Part shown: positions 1-8,899 of the stretch, in pieces
Numbering within the stretch: position 1 is the stretch's first letter
Layout: each line of letters opens with the position of its first letter
Source of the DNA: Aliiglaciecola sp. LCG003
Lineage (GTDB): Bacteria > Pseudomonadota > Gammaproteobacteria > Enterobacterales > Alteromonadaceae
Assembly: GCF_030316135.1 (NCBI RefSeq)
Contig: NZ_CP128185.1
Location: 992,001 to 1,056,000 of the forward strand
Reading direction: 5' to 3'
DNA length: 64,000 nucleotides
The notes under the pieces: model-generated
Seen by the model: only the letters and a program-made list of their open reading frames with translations
Told to the model about the DNA's origin: nothing
Databases searched by the model: none
Program-made: the position numbers and the translations under genes

Positions 1-759
1 TTTGCCTAAAACCGGTAAGGTTTTATGTCGAATGATATGCAAACTGTCAGGCACACTAGAACGGGCTAGGGCGGTGATCCCTAGCCCTTGCTGGATTGCC
101 GCGATCAGTCCGTATAAATCAGCGTTGGTATAACTAATGCGCCACGCAGTAGTTTGTTGCTTGAGCTTTTCAATGACTCGGCTTCGATACACGCAACCAT
201 CGGGGGCCAAAACCAATGACACACTACTAGCGGATAGCGGCCGTAAATTATCTCCCACCCAAACCAATTCATCTTCGAGAACTAAATCTCCTTGGGTTTG
301 TTGATTGGGATCTACAAGTGCCAAGACCAAATCAAAATCCTGACGTTTGTTGTCATCTAGCAGGTTACGACTCAGCGCCGAGGTAACTTCTAACGCCACA
401 TCGGGGTATTGCTTACTAAATTCACCGATAATACTGGGCAACAAAGTTGTGGCAAATTCGCTGGGAATACCTAAGCGTAAGCGGCCTCGTAACGAGGACT
501 GCTCAAACTGGCGAAAAACATCATCATTGATATCTAACATGGATTTAGCTTGTGCTAACAAAATCCTACCGTCTTGATTAACCACCTGCCGTTGTCCAAC
601 TTTTTCAAACAGACGCCGACCTAGTTGTTCTTCTAGCTTCTTAATTTGCAAACTAATAGCTGGTTGGGAACGGCCCAATAGATCGCCCGCTTTAGCAAAC
701 CCACCTTGCTCCACCACAGTAACAAAGGTGCGTAGATTGTCCATCGACAGCTGTTTCAT
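1..759 (-). CDS. LysR-family transcriptional regulator (partial, C-terminus off window)
   Basis: I translated this by hand because the frame stays open to the window edge. The protein starts MKQLSMDNLRTFVTVVEQGG and shows the classical LysR winged HTH in residues 1-60 (AGDLLGRSQPAISLQIKKLE), then an effector-binding domain (RLRLGIPSEFATTLLP; DFDLVLALVD). LysR proteins bind DNA as tetramers and respond to small molecules. About 253 residues are visible of a typical ~290-300. It is divergent from gcvT across 148 bp, so it could regulate itself or the glycine cleavage operon, but nothing in the sequence identifies the ligand. GcvA is the known LysR-type gcv regulator; I do not assign that name because the upstream GcvA sites are not demonstrable here. 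Confidence 0.88.
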   Translation of the reverse strand, partial: MKQLSMDNLRTFVTVVEQGGFAKAGDLLGRSQPAISLQIKKLEEQLGRRLFEKVGQRQVVNQDGRILLAQAKSMLDINDDVFRQFEQSSLRGRLRLGIPSEFATTLLPSIIGEFSKQYPDVALEVTSALSRNLLDDNKRQDFDLVLALVDPNQQTQGDLVLEDELVWVGDNLRPLSASSVSLVLAPDGCVYRSRVIEKLKQQTTAWRISYTNADLYGLIAAIQQGLGITALARSSVPDSLHIIRHKTLPVLGK

Positions 760-788
760 ACGCTTACTTCCGCTAATTCGCATTAATA

Positions 789-803
789 TAGTTAATCTAA
801 CTA
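789..803. promoter_or_regulatory. Palindrome in the lysR-gcvT intergenic region, candidate LysR operator
   Basis: TAGTTA-ATC-TAACTA is a perfect inverted repeat with 6-bp arms. It lies 30 bp upstream of the lysR start and about 46 bp upstream of the proposed gcvT -35 element. Divergent LysR genes usually bind dyad T-N11-A sites in such a position. The operator role is inferred from position and symmetry only. Confidence 0.4.
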
Positions 804-848
804 ATTTAATACATTTGAAAAGTTAATGTAAGCATTTGAATTATCAAT

Positions 849-877
849 TTGTTCCAAACCCAGTGGCTTTCTATACT
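849..877 (+). promoter_or_regulatory. Probable sigma-70 promoter of gcvTHP
   Basis: TTGTTC (849-854) and TATACT (872-877) are separated by 17 bp, which fits a sigma-70 promoter. The transcript would start near 884, giving a leader of only about 24 nt before gcvT. That leaves no room for a glycine riboswitch. The ribosome binding site AAGGTG (895-900) is 7 nt from the ATG. Confidence 0.45.
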
Positions 878-907
878 CTTAGCATCAAAAATTAAGGTGT
901 CTTTGCA

Positions 908-1987
908 ATGACCAATACAACAGTTCTTCACCCTAAGCATATCGAAGCCGGCGCAAAAATGGTTGATTTTCATGGCTGGGAAATGCCAATCAACTATGGT
1001 TCTCAAATCGAAGAGCATCACGCAGTACGCCAAGATGCGGGTATGTTTGATGTGTCGCATATGACCATTGTGGATGTCAAAGGCCCTCAAGCGAAAGGTT
1101 ACTTGCGCACCTTACTGGCCAATGACGTGGCTAAATTAACTGAAAAAGGTAAGGCACTTTATAGCGGCATGTTGAATGACGACGGCGGCGTGGTGGACGA
1201 TTTAATTGTTTACCATTTTGACGATACTGACTACCGCTTGGTGGTTAACTCAGCCACCCGTGAAAAAGACATGAACTGGTTAAATGGGGTTGCCTCCGGA
1301 TTTGATGTAAGCATCACAGAACGTCCAGAGTTCGCCATGATCGCCGTGCAAGGCCCCAATGCTAAAGCCAAAGCGGCTCAATTATTTTCTGACGCGCAAA
1401 AAGAAGCGGTAGCGGGAATGAAACCGTTTTTCGGTGTGCAAGCTGAAGACTTGTTTATCGCCACTACGGGTTATACCGGTGAAGCGGGCTACGAAATCAT
1501 GGTGCCTAACGAAGTAGCTGCTGATTTCTGGCAAAGATTACTGAACGCTGGCGTAGTGCCTTGCGGCCTAGGTGCTCGTGATACTTTGCGTTTAGAAGCT
1601 GGGATGAATTTATACGGGCAAGATATGGATGAAACCGTTTCTCCATTGGCAGCCAACATGGGCTGGACAATCACCTGGGAGCCGCAAGACAGAGTTTTCA
1701 TGGGACGCAGCGCACTCGAAGCCCAAAAAGCAGCCGGTACCGACAAGCTAGTAGGTTTAGTGATGACCGACAAAGGCGTGCTCAGGGCAGGGCAAAAAGT
1801 CAAAGTGTCTGAAGGGGAAGGCGTGATCACATCAGGCACCTTTTCACCGACGTTAGGACACAGCATCGCGATGGCCAGAATTCCAGCCACTCAAGACACA
1901 ACAGCTGAAGTTGAAATGCGCAAGAAGTGGGTTACAGTCAATATTGTAAAACCTAGCTTTGTTAGAAATGGCAAAAGCGTACTTTAA
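908..1987 (+). CDS. gcvT: Aminomethyltransferase, glycine cleavage system T protein
   Basis: The T protein takes the aminomethyl group from lipoylated GcvH and, with tetrahydrofolate, makes 5,10-methylene-THF and ammonia. The 359 residues match the normal family length of about 360. The N-terminus ([20 protein letters not shown]) and the [20 protein letters not shown] and [20 protein letters not shown] blocks are typical of GcvT. It is the first gene of gcvT-gcvH-gcvP, with AAGGTG 7 nt before the ATG. The gene is intact and looks like ordinary core chromosome. Confidence 0.98.
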   Translation: MTNTTVLHPKHIEAGAKMVDFHGWEMPINYGSQIEEHHAVRQDAGMFDVSHMTIVDVKGPQAKGYLRTLLANDVAKLTEKGKALYSGMLNDDGGVVDDLIVYHFDDTDYRLVVNSATREKDMNWLNGVASGFDVSITERPEFAMIAVQGPNAKAKAAQLFSDAQKEAVAGMKPFFGVQAEDLFIATTGYTGEAGYEIMVPNEVAADFWQRLLNAGVVPCGLGARDTLRLEAGMNLYGQDMDETVSPLAANMGWTITWEPQDRVFMGRSALEAQKAAGTDKLVGLVMTDKGVLRAGQKVKVSEGEGVITSGTFSPTLGHSIAMARIPATQDTTAEVEMRKKWVTVNIVKPSFVRNGKSVL

Positions 1988-2026
1988 TTCACTACCCAAA
2001 TTCATTAATAATTATTAGGAAAAATT

Positions 2027-2416
2027 ATGAGCACTATTCCATCTGAACTACGCTATGCATCCACCCACGAATGGGTCCGTAATGAAGGTGACGGTACCTT
2101 TACCGTTGGTATTACTGAGCACGCGCAAGAATTGCTAGGGGATATGGTATTTATTGAACTACCTGAAATTGACGACGCAGTAGTTGCGGGTGACGACGTG
2201 GCGGTAGCTGAGTCAGTCAAAGCGGCATCAGACGTGTACGCTCCAATTACCGGGACTATAGTTGCGATCAACGAAGATTTAGAAAACTCGCCAGAATTGG
2301 TTAACTCCGATGCTTTTGGTGAAGGATGGATGTTCCGCATCAAAGCTGACGACGTGACTGAAGTTGAAGGTTTGATGGATGCTGAAGGTTACGAAAACAG
2401 TATCGACGAAGACTAA
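2027..2416 (+). CDS. gcvH: Glycine cleavage system H protein (lipoyl carrier)
   Basis: GcvH carries the aminomethyl intermediate on a lipoyl-lysine arm between the P, T and L proteins. At 129 residues it has the expected size. The lipoylation motif [15 protein letters not shown] places the modified lysine at residue 65, and the N-terminal [11 protein letters not shown] is characteristic of the family. It lies 39 bp after gcvT with a ribosome binding site (TTAGGAAAAATT) just upstream of the ATG, and is clearly co-transcribed with gcvT. A 137-bp gap containing a stem-loop separates it from gcvP. Confidence 0.98.
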   Translation: MSTIPSELRYASTHEWVRNEGDGTFTVGITEHAQELLGDMVFIELPEIDDAVVAGDDVAVAESVKAASDVYAPITGTIVAINEDLENSPELVNSDAFGEGWMFRIKADDVTEVEGLMDAEGYENSIDED

Positions 2417-2432
2417 TACAGCAGGTTTTAAA

Positions 2433-2457
2433 GGGGCCAGCGATTATCGTTTGCCCC
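2433..2457 (+). terminator. Stem-loop between gcvH and gcvP (attenuator or mRNA-processing hairpin)
   Basis: GGGGC at 2433-2437 pairs with GCCCC at 2453-2457. Inside, AGCGA can pair with TCGTT through one G-U pair around a TTA loop. It is followed by TGTTTTAC rather than a strong T-run, so it is more likely a partial terminator or a 3'-end stabiliser that sets gcvTH above gcvP levels than a full stop. Confidence 0.4.
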
Positions 2458-2553
2458 TGTTTTACAAATCAATATATCAATTTTCTCGACGCATATTTCC
2501 AAGTAGCTATTTTTAGCGACGATAAGTGAATCATTAAATTAAGGCAGTTAATC

Positions 2554-5451
2554 ATGTCCAACGTACCATTTTCTCTTGCACAGCTTGAACAAAGCGAAGA
2601 TTTCATCCGCCGTCACATTGGTCCAAGTGACGCTGAAATGAGCGAAATGCTTGAGTTTGTCGGAGCAGAATCATTGGATGATTTGATGAAGCAAACCGTG
2701 CCAGCAGGCATTCGTCTGCCAGAAGCGTTAACCGTGGGCGAAAGCGTTACCGAAGCCCAAGCGCTGGCAGAGCTAAAAACTATCGCGGCGAAGAATCAGA
2801 TTAACCGCTCGTTTATCGGTATGGGTTACACAGATACCATTACACCTAATGTGATTTTGCGTAACGTATTGGAAAACCCAGGTTGGTATACCGCTTATAC
2901 TCCTTATCAGCCAGAGATTGCCCAAGGCCGTCTGCAGGCGTTGTTAAACTTCCAGCAAGCCACTCTTGATTTAACGGGTATGGAGTTGGCGTCCGCTTCT
3001 TTACTCGATGAAGCCACCGCTGCGGCAGAAGCCATGGGCTTGGCCAAGCGTGTATCGAAAAACAAAAAGGCCAATGCCTATTTTGTTGCTGACGACGTGC
3101 ATCCGCAAACTCTAGACGTAGTAAGAACCCGAGCTGAAATGTTTGGTTTTGAAATTATAGTGGGTAAAGATGTTGATGCCGACAAGCACGATATCTTTGG
3201 TGCTTTGTTGCAATACCCTGGCACCACAGGTGAAGTGAAAGACTTGACCGATATCATCGCAGACTTGCACAGCAATAAAGCTATAGTGGCAGTATGCGCC
3301 GATATTATGAGCTTGGTGTTATTGAAATCACCCGGCGAAATGGGCGCTGATGTAGTGCTTGGTTCGGCTCAACGCTTTGGTGTTCCTATGGGCTATGGTG
3401 GTCCTCACGCAGCGTTTTTTGCTACTCGTGAAGCCTACAAACGCTCATTGCCTGGCCGCATTATCGGTGTGTCTAAAGATACCCGTGGGCGTCCTGCTTT
3501 GCGCATGGCGCTGCAAACTCGTGAGCAACATATTCGTCGTGAAAAAGCCAATTCTAACATTTGTACTGCGCAAGTATTACTGGCCAATATGGCTTCATTC
3601 TATGCGGTTTATCATGGTCCTGAAGGGTTAAAAACCATTGCCAGACGAATCAATCGTTTTGCCGATATCACGGCCACAGCCCTGAGCAAAAAAGGCTTCG
3701 TGCTTAAGCACAATAGCTGGTTTGACACCATTACCTTATTAGTTGATAACAAAGCTGCCATCATCGAAGCGGCAAAAGCTGCAGGTTTAAACCTGCGTGC
3801 CGATTTGGACGGTGCGGTAGGCATTACCTTTGATGAAACCACCACTCGTGCCGATGTGATGGCATTGATCGCAGTATTCTGTGGTGATGATCATGGCCTA
3901 AGCTTAGAGATGCTTGACGCAGAAGTGACCACTCAAGGCTCTAACTCACTGCCGAGTGATTTATTAAGAACCCAAGATATTCTGACCCATGAAGTGTTTA
4001 ATTCGTATCATTCCGAAACTGAAATGTTGCGTTATATCAAATCCCTAGAAGACAAAGATTTGGCCCTCAATCACTCTATGATAAGCCTTGGCTCTTGCAC
4101 CATGAAACTAAACGCAACGGCAGAGATGATCCCGGTTACTTGGCCTGAATTTGGTAAATTGCATCCCTTTGCGCCCATCGAACAGGCCCAAGGCTATAAA
4201 GAAATGATCGACGAGCTAAGTGATTGGTTAATCAACATCACCGGTTACGATGCGCTTTCTATGCAGCCTAACTCTGGTGCCCAAGGCGAATACGCAGGCT
4301 TGATCGCCATCAAACGTTACCATGAAAGTCGTGGCGAAGGGCATCGTGATGTATGTCTTATCCCTAGCTCTGCCCACGGGACTAACCCCGCGTCAGCACA
4401 AATGGTTAGCCTAAAAGTAGTGGTGGTAAATTGCGATAAAAACGGCAACGTTGATTTAGCCGATTTACGCAAGAAAGCTGCAGAAGTGGCAGACAACTTG
4501 TCATGCGCCATGATCACTTACCCGTCTACCCACGGCGTATATGAAGAAACCATTCAAGAGATGTGCGAAATAGTCCATGAATTTGGTGGCCAGGTTTATA
4601 TGGATGGCGCCAACATGAACGCGCAGGTAGGCGTTACATCGCCAGGTTTGATTGGCGGTGACGTGTCTCACTTGAACTTGCATAAAACTTTTTGTATTCC
4701 ACACGGTGGTGGCGGCCCAGGTATGGGACCAATCGGTGTAAAAAAACACCTCGAAGCCTTTTTACCCAACCATCAGGTAGTGGATACAGCTAATACCACA
4801 GCAGGTAACGGAGCGGTTTCAGCTGCTCCATGGGGCAGTGCGTCGATTTTGCCAATCAGCTATATGTACATCAAAATGATGGGCAGTGCAGGCCTGAAAA
4901 AAGCCACCGAAATGGCCATGTTAAACGCCAACTATATCGCCAATAAACTAGACGGCCATTTCGAAGTATTGTATCGCGGTCGCAACAACCGTGTTGCTCA
5001 CGAATGCATTATCGACTTGCGTCCATTGAAAGAATCCTCAGGGGTAACTGAGATGGATGTCGCGAAACGCTTAAATGACTACGGATTCCACGCGCCAACC
5101 ATGAGCTTCCCAGTAGCAGGTACGCTGATGATTGAACCAACTGAATCAGAAGCAAAAGCTGAGCTTGATCGCTTCATCGAAGCCATGATCAGTATCCGTC
5201 AAGAAATGGCTAAAGTGGAAAGCGGTGAGTGGGATGCAACAGACAACCCGCTACACAACGCACCACACACCCTTGACGATATTTGTGACAACGACTGGAA
5301 TCGCAGCTACGACAGACAAACCGCCGCTTATCCAGTAGCAGCCGTAGCCAGAAACAAATTTTGGCCAAGCGTAAACCGCATCGACGACGTATACGGCGAC
5401 CGCAACCTGATCTGCTCCTGCCCAAGCTTAGATTCGTATAGAGAGGATTAG
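2554..5451 (+). CDS. gcvP: Glycine dehydrogenase (decarboxylating), P protein
   Basis: This PLP enzyme decarboxylates glycine and passes the aminomethyl group to GcvH. At 965 residues it is the long single-chain form (fused P1 and P2 halves) seen in gammaproteobacteria. The PLP-lysine motif [20 protein letters not shown] puts the Schiff-base lysine near residue 711. The C-terminus ([21 protein letters not shown]) is complete and conserved. A Tn7-like element begins only 5 bp after the TAG codon, so the 3' end of gcvP is the likely DNA landmark read by that element's TnsD; the coding sequence is undamaged. Confidence 0.98.
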   Translation: MSNVPFSLAQLEQSEDFIRRHIGPSDAEMSEMLEFVGAESLDDLMKQTVPAGIRLPEALTVGESVTEAQALAELKTIAAKNQINRSFIGMGYTDTITPNVILRNVLENPGWYTAYTPYQPEIAQGRLQALLNFQQATLDLTGMELASASLLDEATAAAEAMGLAKRVSKNKKANAYFVADDVHPQTLDVVRTRAEMFGFEIIVGKDVDADKHDIFGALLQYPGTTGEVKDLTDIIADLHSNKAIVAVCADIMSLVLLKSPGEMGADVVLGSAQRFGVPMGYGGPHAAFFATREAYKRSLPGRIIGVSKDTRGRPALRMALQTREQHIRREKANSNICTAQVLLANMASFYAVYHGPEGLKTIARRINRFADITATALSKKGFVLKHNSWFDTITLLVDNKAAIIEAAKAAGLNLRADLDGAVGITFDETTTRADVMALIAVFCGDDHGLSLEMLDAEVTTQGSNSLPSDLLRTQDILTHEVFNSYHSETEMLRYIKSLEDKDLALNHSMISLGSCTMKLNATAEMIPVTWPEFGKLHPFAPIEQAQGYKEMIDELSDWLINITGYDALSMQPNSGAQGEYAGLIAIKRYHESRGEGHRDVCLIPSSAHGTNPASAQMVSLKVVVVNCDKNGNVDLADLRKKAAEVADNLSCAMITYPSTHGVYEETIQEMCEIVHEFGGQVYMDGANMNAQVGVTSPGLIGGDVSHLNLHKTFCIPHGGGGPGMGPIGVKKHLEAFLPNHQVVDTANTTAGNGAVSAAPWGSASILPISYMYIKMMGSAGLKKATEMAMLNANYIANKLDGHFEVLYRGRNNRVAHECIIDLRPLKESSGVTEMDVAKRLNDYGFHAPTMSFPVAGTLMIEPTESEAKAELDRFIEAMISIRQEMAKVESGEWDATDNPLHNAPHTLDDICDNDWNRSYDRQTAAYPVAAVARNKFWPSVNRIDDVYGDRNLICSCPSLDSYRED

Positions 5452-5464
5452 GGTTTTGTAGTCT

Positions 5465-5506
5465 AGTATTTAAAAATTAGACATTTGTATTTAAAAATAG
5501 ACAAAC
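5465..5506 (+). repeat. Left-end TnsB-type binding repeats (two copies)
   Basis: Two adjacent direct copies: AGTATTTAAAAATTAGACAT (from 5465) and GTATTTAAAAATAGACAAAC (5487-5506). They match, in inverted orientation, two copies near the right end at 35771-35792 and 35849-35870. Repeated ~22-bp sites inside 5'-TGT termini are the signature of Tn7-family ends bound by TnsB. The binding role is inferred from family knowledge. Confidence 0.85.
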
Positions 5507-5526
5507 TTCGGTTTGTCTATTTTTTT
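5493..5526. terminator. Rho-independent terminator after gcvP, built on a transposon end repeat
   Basis: AAATAGACAAAC (5495-5506), loop TTCG, GTTTGTCTATTT (5511-5522), then further T residues. It is a strong stem with a stable UUCG-type loop, A-rich before and T-rich after, so it could work in both directions. The left arm is the same DNA as the second TnsB-type repeat. It therefore probably ends gcvTHP transcription inside the element and shields the cargo. Confidence 0.8.
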
Positions 5527-5584
5527 GCCTAAAATAAAGTGCAGATAATCTTTTAGGAACTAATCTGATAAGTCCTAATGGCGC

Positions 5585-5893
5585 TTAATTACAAACAGCG
5601 GAGTTTAAGTGGCTGATCTGCTCTGGACTGAAGCCGTGGCGAAGTAGTTCGAAGTCTTTCATTTGCACTTGAGCTTTTTGGCCTGTACCTATGACTTGAT
5701 AAATACTACCACTCGCTGTTTTGATTAATTGATTGTGAGCAGAGATTTCTACAATTTTTGATGTACTAATGTAATCGTTGGTAGCGAATCGGTAAGTCAT
5801 GTCATCAACACAGATACCCCATAAAATTTTTCCAATCGGTTTTTCACCGTCAAAAATAGAAACGATGTGCCAGTCTTTTACTATTGTATTCAT
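5585..5893 (-). CDS. Hypothetical protein, 102 aa, first cargo gene at the left end
   Basis: I do not recognise the family. The longer reading begins at 5941, but the ATG at 5893 is preferred: GTGAG sits 6 nt upstream, and the protein then starts MNTIVKDWHIVSIFDGEKPIG, a natural beta-strand opening. The rest looks like a small beta-rich domain (GICVDDMTYRFATNDYISTS; GSIYQVIGTGQKAQV). There is no signal peptide and no membrane segment. It faces the left transposon end and is not in an operon with the next genes. Function unknown. Confidence 0.6.
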   Translation of the reverse strand: MNTIVKDWHIVSIFDGEKPIGKILWGICVDDMTYRFATNDYISTSKIVEISAHNQLIKTASGSIYQVIGTGQKAQVQMKDFELLRHGFSPEQISHLNSAVCN

Positions 5894-6541
5894 TGAAAGC
5901 TCACATGACTTTGAATTGATGAGGTAATGATAGCCGAACAAAATTTAAAACTTTGGCAAAACCGTGGAGGTAATCCTGAGTTTTTATAGTAGTTAACCCT
6001 AAATGTTCATAACTAATTGTTTTAGTTTAAGTTGTTGAAATGAAATTTTTCCTGTCACATGGATTGCCGCTAACATCCGAGCTGTGAGTCAAAATTGAGT
6101 CCATCCAATTTCATTAATAGCAGATTCAAGCAACTCAAATCATATGTCTGATTATGGTTGTGGTAGGCGCTAATTAAACGTAGCCATATAGAAGGAAGCA
6201 AGGACGTCTTGAACGCTCTCTATTTGTATTAGCTACTTTAATTTTTTTCCCTGAAAACTCTGGGGTAAGTAATTCCCATTGACTTTGTTATTACTAAAAA
6301 ATGGCTTAAAACCGCTGTTTTTTCGTAAACAGCTGCCAAGTTTAACTGTTTCGTTACTATGAGGTTAATCATTAAAATTAATGGGTTAGTAATATTGAGA
6401 TTTAATAAATATCAAAATATATATTTATTTTAATGTTTATTAAATTCTAATAAAAACAACTGGTTAGTTAAAATTTTTACTTGATTTTTGTGATTTTAAC
6501 TTCTATCACTTTTAAAGTGATAAAACTAATAGGTGAATAAA
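5894..6541. other. Gene-free AT-rich stretch inside the left end of the element
   Basis: About 650 bp with no convincing reading frame. It holds a small hairpin, GCTGTTT (6314-6320) with AAACAGC (6327-6333), not followed by a T-run, and a very AT-rich segment around 6380-6500. A perfect 19-bp palindrome lies at its right edge (6504-6522). It probably contains promoters for the divergent small genes on either side; I see no RNA gene I can name. Confidence 0.5.
6504..6522. promoter_or_regulatory. Perfect palindrome, candidate operator of the 6542 gene
   Basis: TATCACTTTTAAAGTGATA is a perfect inverted repeat with 9-bp arms around a single central T. It ends 19 bp before the ATG at 6542 and 8 bp before its ribosome binding site. 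This is where a repressor dimer would block transcription or early elongation. No cognate HTH repressor was identified nearby, so the binding protein is unknown. Confidence 0.45.
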
Positions 6542-6880
6542 ATGAAAACACTGAAATTCAAGACTCAATCATTCTCAAGTATCAAACAATTTAGTAAAGA
6601 CGTTCTTACCAACAAGCAATTACAAGTTAACTTGTCCGCTCAGTGTGTTGACCCTGACTTTTTACCTCTTGGGAAATTAGTCGATAAGTTGAGTAAAGTG
6701 CTGACGGTAAATCAGGTTGATACGGTAATTATCCCTAATGAAGCGATTTCTAGCAGATATATTCATGAAATTATGACTTTGCTTACTGAGTTGAAAGTCA
6801 AAATCACGTTTGAAAAGCAACTAAACAAGGCCGAAGCTAGTAAAATTCCATTGTCTATATTACGCCGTATAGAAAACTAG
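6542..6880 (+). CDS. Hypothetical protein, 112 aa
   Basis: Not recognised. I chose ATG 6542 over the upstream in-frame GTG at 6533 because AGGTG (6531-6535) is then a well-spaced ribosome binding site. The sequence is soluble and lysine-rich, with alternating strands and helices (LPLGKLVDKLSKVLTVNQVDTVIIPN; YIHEIMTLLTELKVKITFEKQLNKAEA). It precedes another small gene and then the CARF-sigma54 regulator, all on the plus strand. It may belong to the same regulatory set, but nothing proves a link. It sits behind a perfect palindrome, so it is probably regulated. Confidence 0.65.
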   Translation: MKTLKFKTQSFSSIKQFSKDVLTNKQLQVNLSAQCVDPDFLPLGKLVDKLSKVLTVNQVDTVIIPNEAISSRYIHEIMTLLTELKVKITFEKQLNKAEASKIPLSILRRIEN

Positions 6881-6946
6881 ATATGAGTTCAGGGATGACA
6901 TACTTCTTACCTTAAGATTTTTTGAAAAAAATAAAGAGAGCTTTAT

Positions 6947-7249
6947 ATGATAAAGGTGCGAGATTTAGGGTTAAAAGCTATCGAGCTAATTGAGTTGTAC
7001 GGTGAGAATTTAGTTGTCGAAAACATGCCGGGGGTTGCTCAAACAATGGAAAAAGGAGATTTTTTGATTGTTTATACGACGCCTTTTTCTGGGGCGGAGT
7101 CGTTACCGGGATCTAGAAGCTATATGATTGATATTTGGTATAAAAACAAGAAAGTATTCAGTGAGTACTTCAAAAATTTAGAAGATCTTTACAACTGTCA
7201 TCGCTCAAAAAGATCCGAATGGACAAAACACCTGTTAAGTTTGAGTTAA
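6947..7249 (+). CDS. Hypothetical protein, 100 aa
   Basis: Not recognised. A clear AAAGAGAG ribosome binding site precedes the ATG. The protein has an N-terminal helix (VRDLGLKAIELIELYGENLV), then a strand-rich part (GDFLIVYTTPFSGAESLPG; YMIDIWYKNKKVFSEYF), and ends with a charged helix. There is no signal peptide. It lies 66 bp after the 112-aa gene and 90 bp before the CARF-sigma54 regulator, so co-transcription with the former is plausible. Confidence 0.6.
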   Translation: MIKVRDLGLKAIELIELYGENLVVENMPGVAQTMEKGDFLIVYTTPFSGAESLPGSRSYMIDIWYKNKKVFSEYFKNLEDLYNCHRSKRSEWTKHLLSLS

Positions 7250-7339
7250 ACGAGTTTAAATTAAGGGATCATCGGCTAGGTAAAAATTTTTATTTCATGT
7301 AAGATGATTTACAAATGAATAAGAATAAGCAATTGGACA

Positions 7340-8848
7340 GTGCATACACTTTTTACGTGGCTAGGTAATCGCGATATTGAAAACATGGAACAGGAGCAGA
7401 ACGCTGCTATTGTTTCACTTGCGACAAAATCTGAAATTCCATTCGACAAGATAGTTATTCTTTCCAACAAAGATGAAGATAAGTGGGATTCGTTTGAGCG
7501 CTTTCTGAAAAAGCGGATGGCGATGATAAGCCGACCATCTGAAGATATTAAAATCCACTTAGCGCAAATCCAAAGTCCAATTGACTACCAATCTATTTCA
7601 ATCGAAACAGAAAAGTGGATCACAAAGTTATCTGAAGAGTCTGACATTCTCTCAATTAACCTAACTTCTGGTACGCCCGCAATGACAACGCTTTCTGTGC
7701 TTCATGGAAAGGGAAAGTTCAATACACGTTTTGTGCAATCGTCCCCAAAAAACGTTATTGAAGAAGTCGAAATACCACTGGATTTCGGTAAAGAATACGT
7801 AAAGTCTGCCTCAAAGAACATTGCTCATATAGCGACCTCATTACCTAAGGTACAAAAGGCGTTTTCAGAGTTAACTGCCAAGTCAAAAATAATGACTGGT
7901 GTGGTTGAAAAAGCCAAAAGAATAGCTGCGTCTGAAGTTCCAGCACTTATCTTAGGTGAAACAGGTACTGGTAAAGAGCTAATGGCACATGCTATCCACA
8001 AAGGTAGCCTGAGAGGCAATAAGCCTATAAGAGTCGTAAACTGTGGTGCGCTTGCTGAAAATCTAGTTGATTCAACACTGTTTGGTCATAAAAAAGGGGC
8101 GTTTACTGGCGCAGATAAAGATTTTGCAGGTCTATTTGAGCAAGCTAACGGTGGAACCTTATTTTTAGATGAAGTTGGTGAATTAAAGCCTGATATACAA
8201 GTTAAGCTTCTAAGGGCATTACAGCAAGGTGAAATTACCAGACTTGGTGATACGAAAACCATTAATGTCGATGTGCGCGTTATTGCTGCTACTCACCAAG
8301 ATTTGACCTCCTTGATTGAACAAGGGGATTTTCGTGAAGATCTTTTTTATCGATTAGCAGTGGGCATTATCAATATGCCACCACTTAGAGATCGACTTGA
8401 AGATATTCCAGTCATAGTTGAACAACTAACAGAACAAATTAATGCGTCGGGGGCCAAACACCCAGACTATATAAGTAAAAAAGTTTCCGAAAATGGAATT
8501 AAATTTATTTTATCGCAGTCATGGCTAGGCAATATTCGTGAATTATGGAGCACATTGAACAGGGCTTTTCTCTGGACAGATGCAAAATTGGTAGGTGAAA
8601 AGGAACTGTCTGACGCGATCATAAATAGAAGATTTGGTGAGCAAAGTAATGATGTAAGGCTGTCTTTTAACGACAAAGTAGATATAGTTCAACTGACTGA
8701 AAATTATCAAAAAAAGTATGTTGAAGCAGCATTAAAAGCAAGCGGTAATGTTAAGAAACACGCTACCCAAATGTTGGGCTTAAAAGACCATCAAACGCTA
8801 ACAAATTGGATGAAGCGATTGGGGATTCACAATGAAAAAGAACAATAA
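7340..8848 (+). CDS. RtcR-like sigma-54 activator with CARF-type sensor domain
   Basis: The 502 residues have three parts. Residues 1-~165 are a CARF/RtcR-type Rossmann sensor: it opens LFTWLGNRD and carries NLTSGTPAMTTL (SGTPA at 110-114) and RFVQSSP, which parallel the IHITTGT and RLIQSSP motifs of E. coli RtcR. Residues ~185-420 are the AAA+ sigma-54 domain, with Walker A GETGTGKE (~205-212), the sigma-54 contact loop GAFTGA (253-258) and Walker B LFLDEVGEL. The C-terminus has a Fis-type HTH (KKHATQMLGLKDHQTLTNWMKRL). Family members bind an RNA-derived or cyclic-nucleotide ligand, then remodel RNA polymerase-sigma54 at -24/-12 promoters. The start is GTG 7340; an in-frame stop at 7316 excludes longer forms. 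No rtcBA genes are nearby; it sits directly before a sigma-54 promoter and the hsdR operon. Confidence 0.9.
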   Translation: MHTLFTWLGNRDIENMEQEQNAAIVSLATKSEIPFDKIVILSNKDEDKWDSFERFLKKRMAMISRPSEDIKIHLAQIQSPIDYQSISIETEKWITKLSEESDILSINLTSGTPAMTTLSVLHGKGKFNTRFVQSSPKNVIEEVEIPLDFGKEYVKSASKNIAHIATSLPKVQKAFSELTAKSKIMTGVVEKAKRIAASEVPALILGETGTGKELMAHAIHKGSLRGNKPIRVVNCGALAENLVDSTLFGHKKGAFTGADKDFAGLFEQANGGTLFLDEVGELKPDIQVKLLRALQQGEITRLGDTKTINVDVRVIAATHQDLTSLIEQGDFREDLFYRLAVGIINMPPLRDRLEDIPVIVEQLTEQINASGAKHPDYISKKVSENGIKFILSQSWLGNIRELWSTLNRAFLWTDAKLVGEKELSDAIINRRFGEQSNDVRLSFNDKVDIVQLTENYQKKYVEAALKASGNVKKHATQMLGLKDHQTLTNWMKRLGIHNEKEQ

Positions 8849-8856
8849 TTTCGAAT

Positions 8857-8873
8857 TTGGCATTGCGCTTGCG
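8857..8873 (+). promoter_or_regulatory. Sigma-54 (-24/-12) promoter of the hsdR operon
   Basis: TTGGCATTGCGCTTGCG matches the sigma-54 consensus TTGGCAC-N5-TTGCW: GG (8859-8860) and GC (8871-8872) are exactly 12 bp apart, as required. Transcription would start near 8884, 16 nt before the hsdR ATG at 8900. It lies just after the CARF-sigma54 activator gene, the only enhancer-binding protein gene in the window. Confidence 0.82.
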
Positions 8874-8899
8874 ATATAGGACACAAGGAATAATCAGGA

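Noticed and set aside
760-907. Glycine riboswitch upstream of gcvT
   Set aside because: The predicted leader is only about 24 nt and the 148-bp gap shows none of the paired aptamer motifs.
1489-1890. Minus-strand open frame inside gcvT
   Set aside because: Antisense shadow of a strongly conserved coding gene; no ribosome binding site or family resemblance. The same holds for other antisense frames within gcvP, hsdR, copA and katG.
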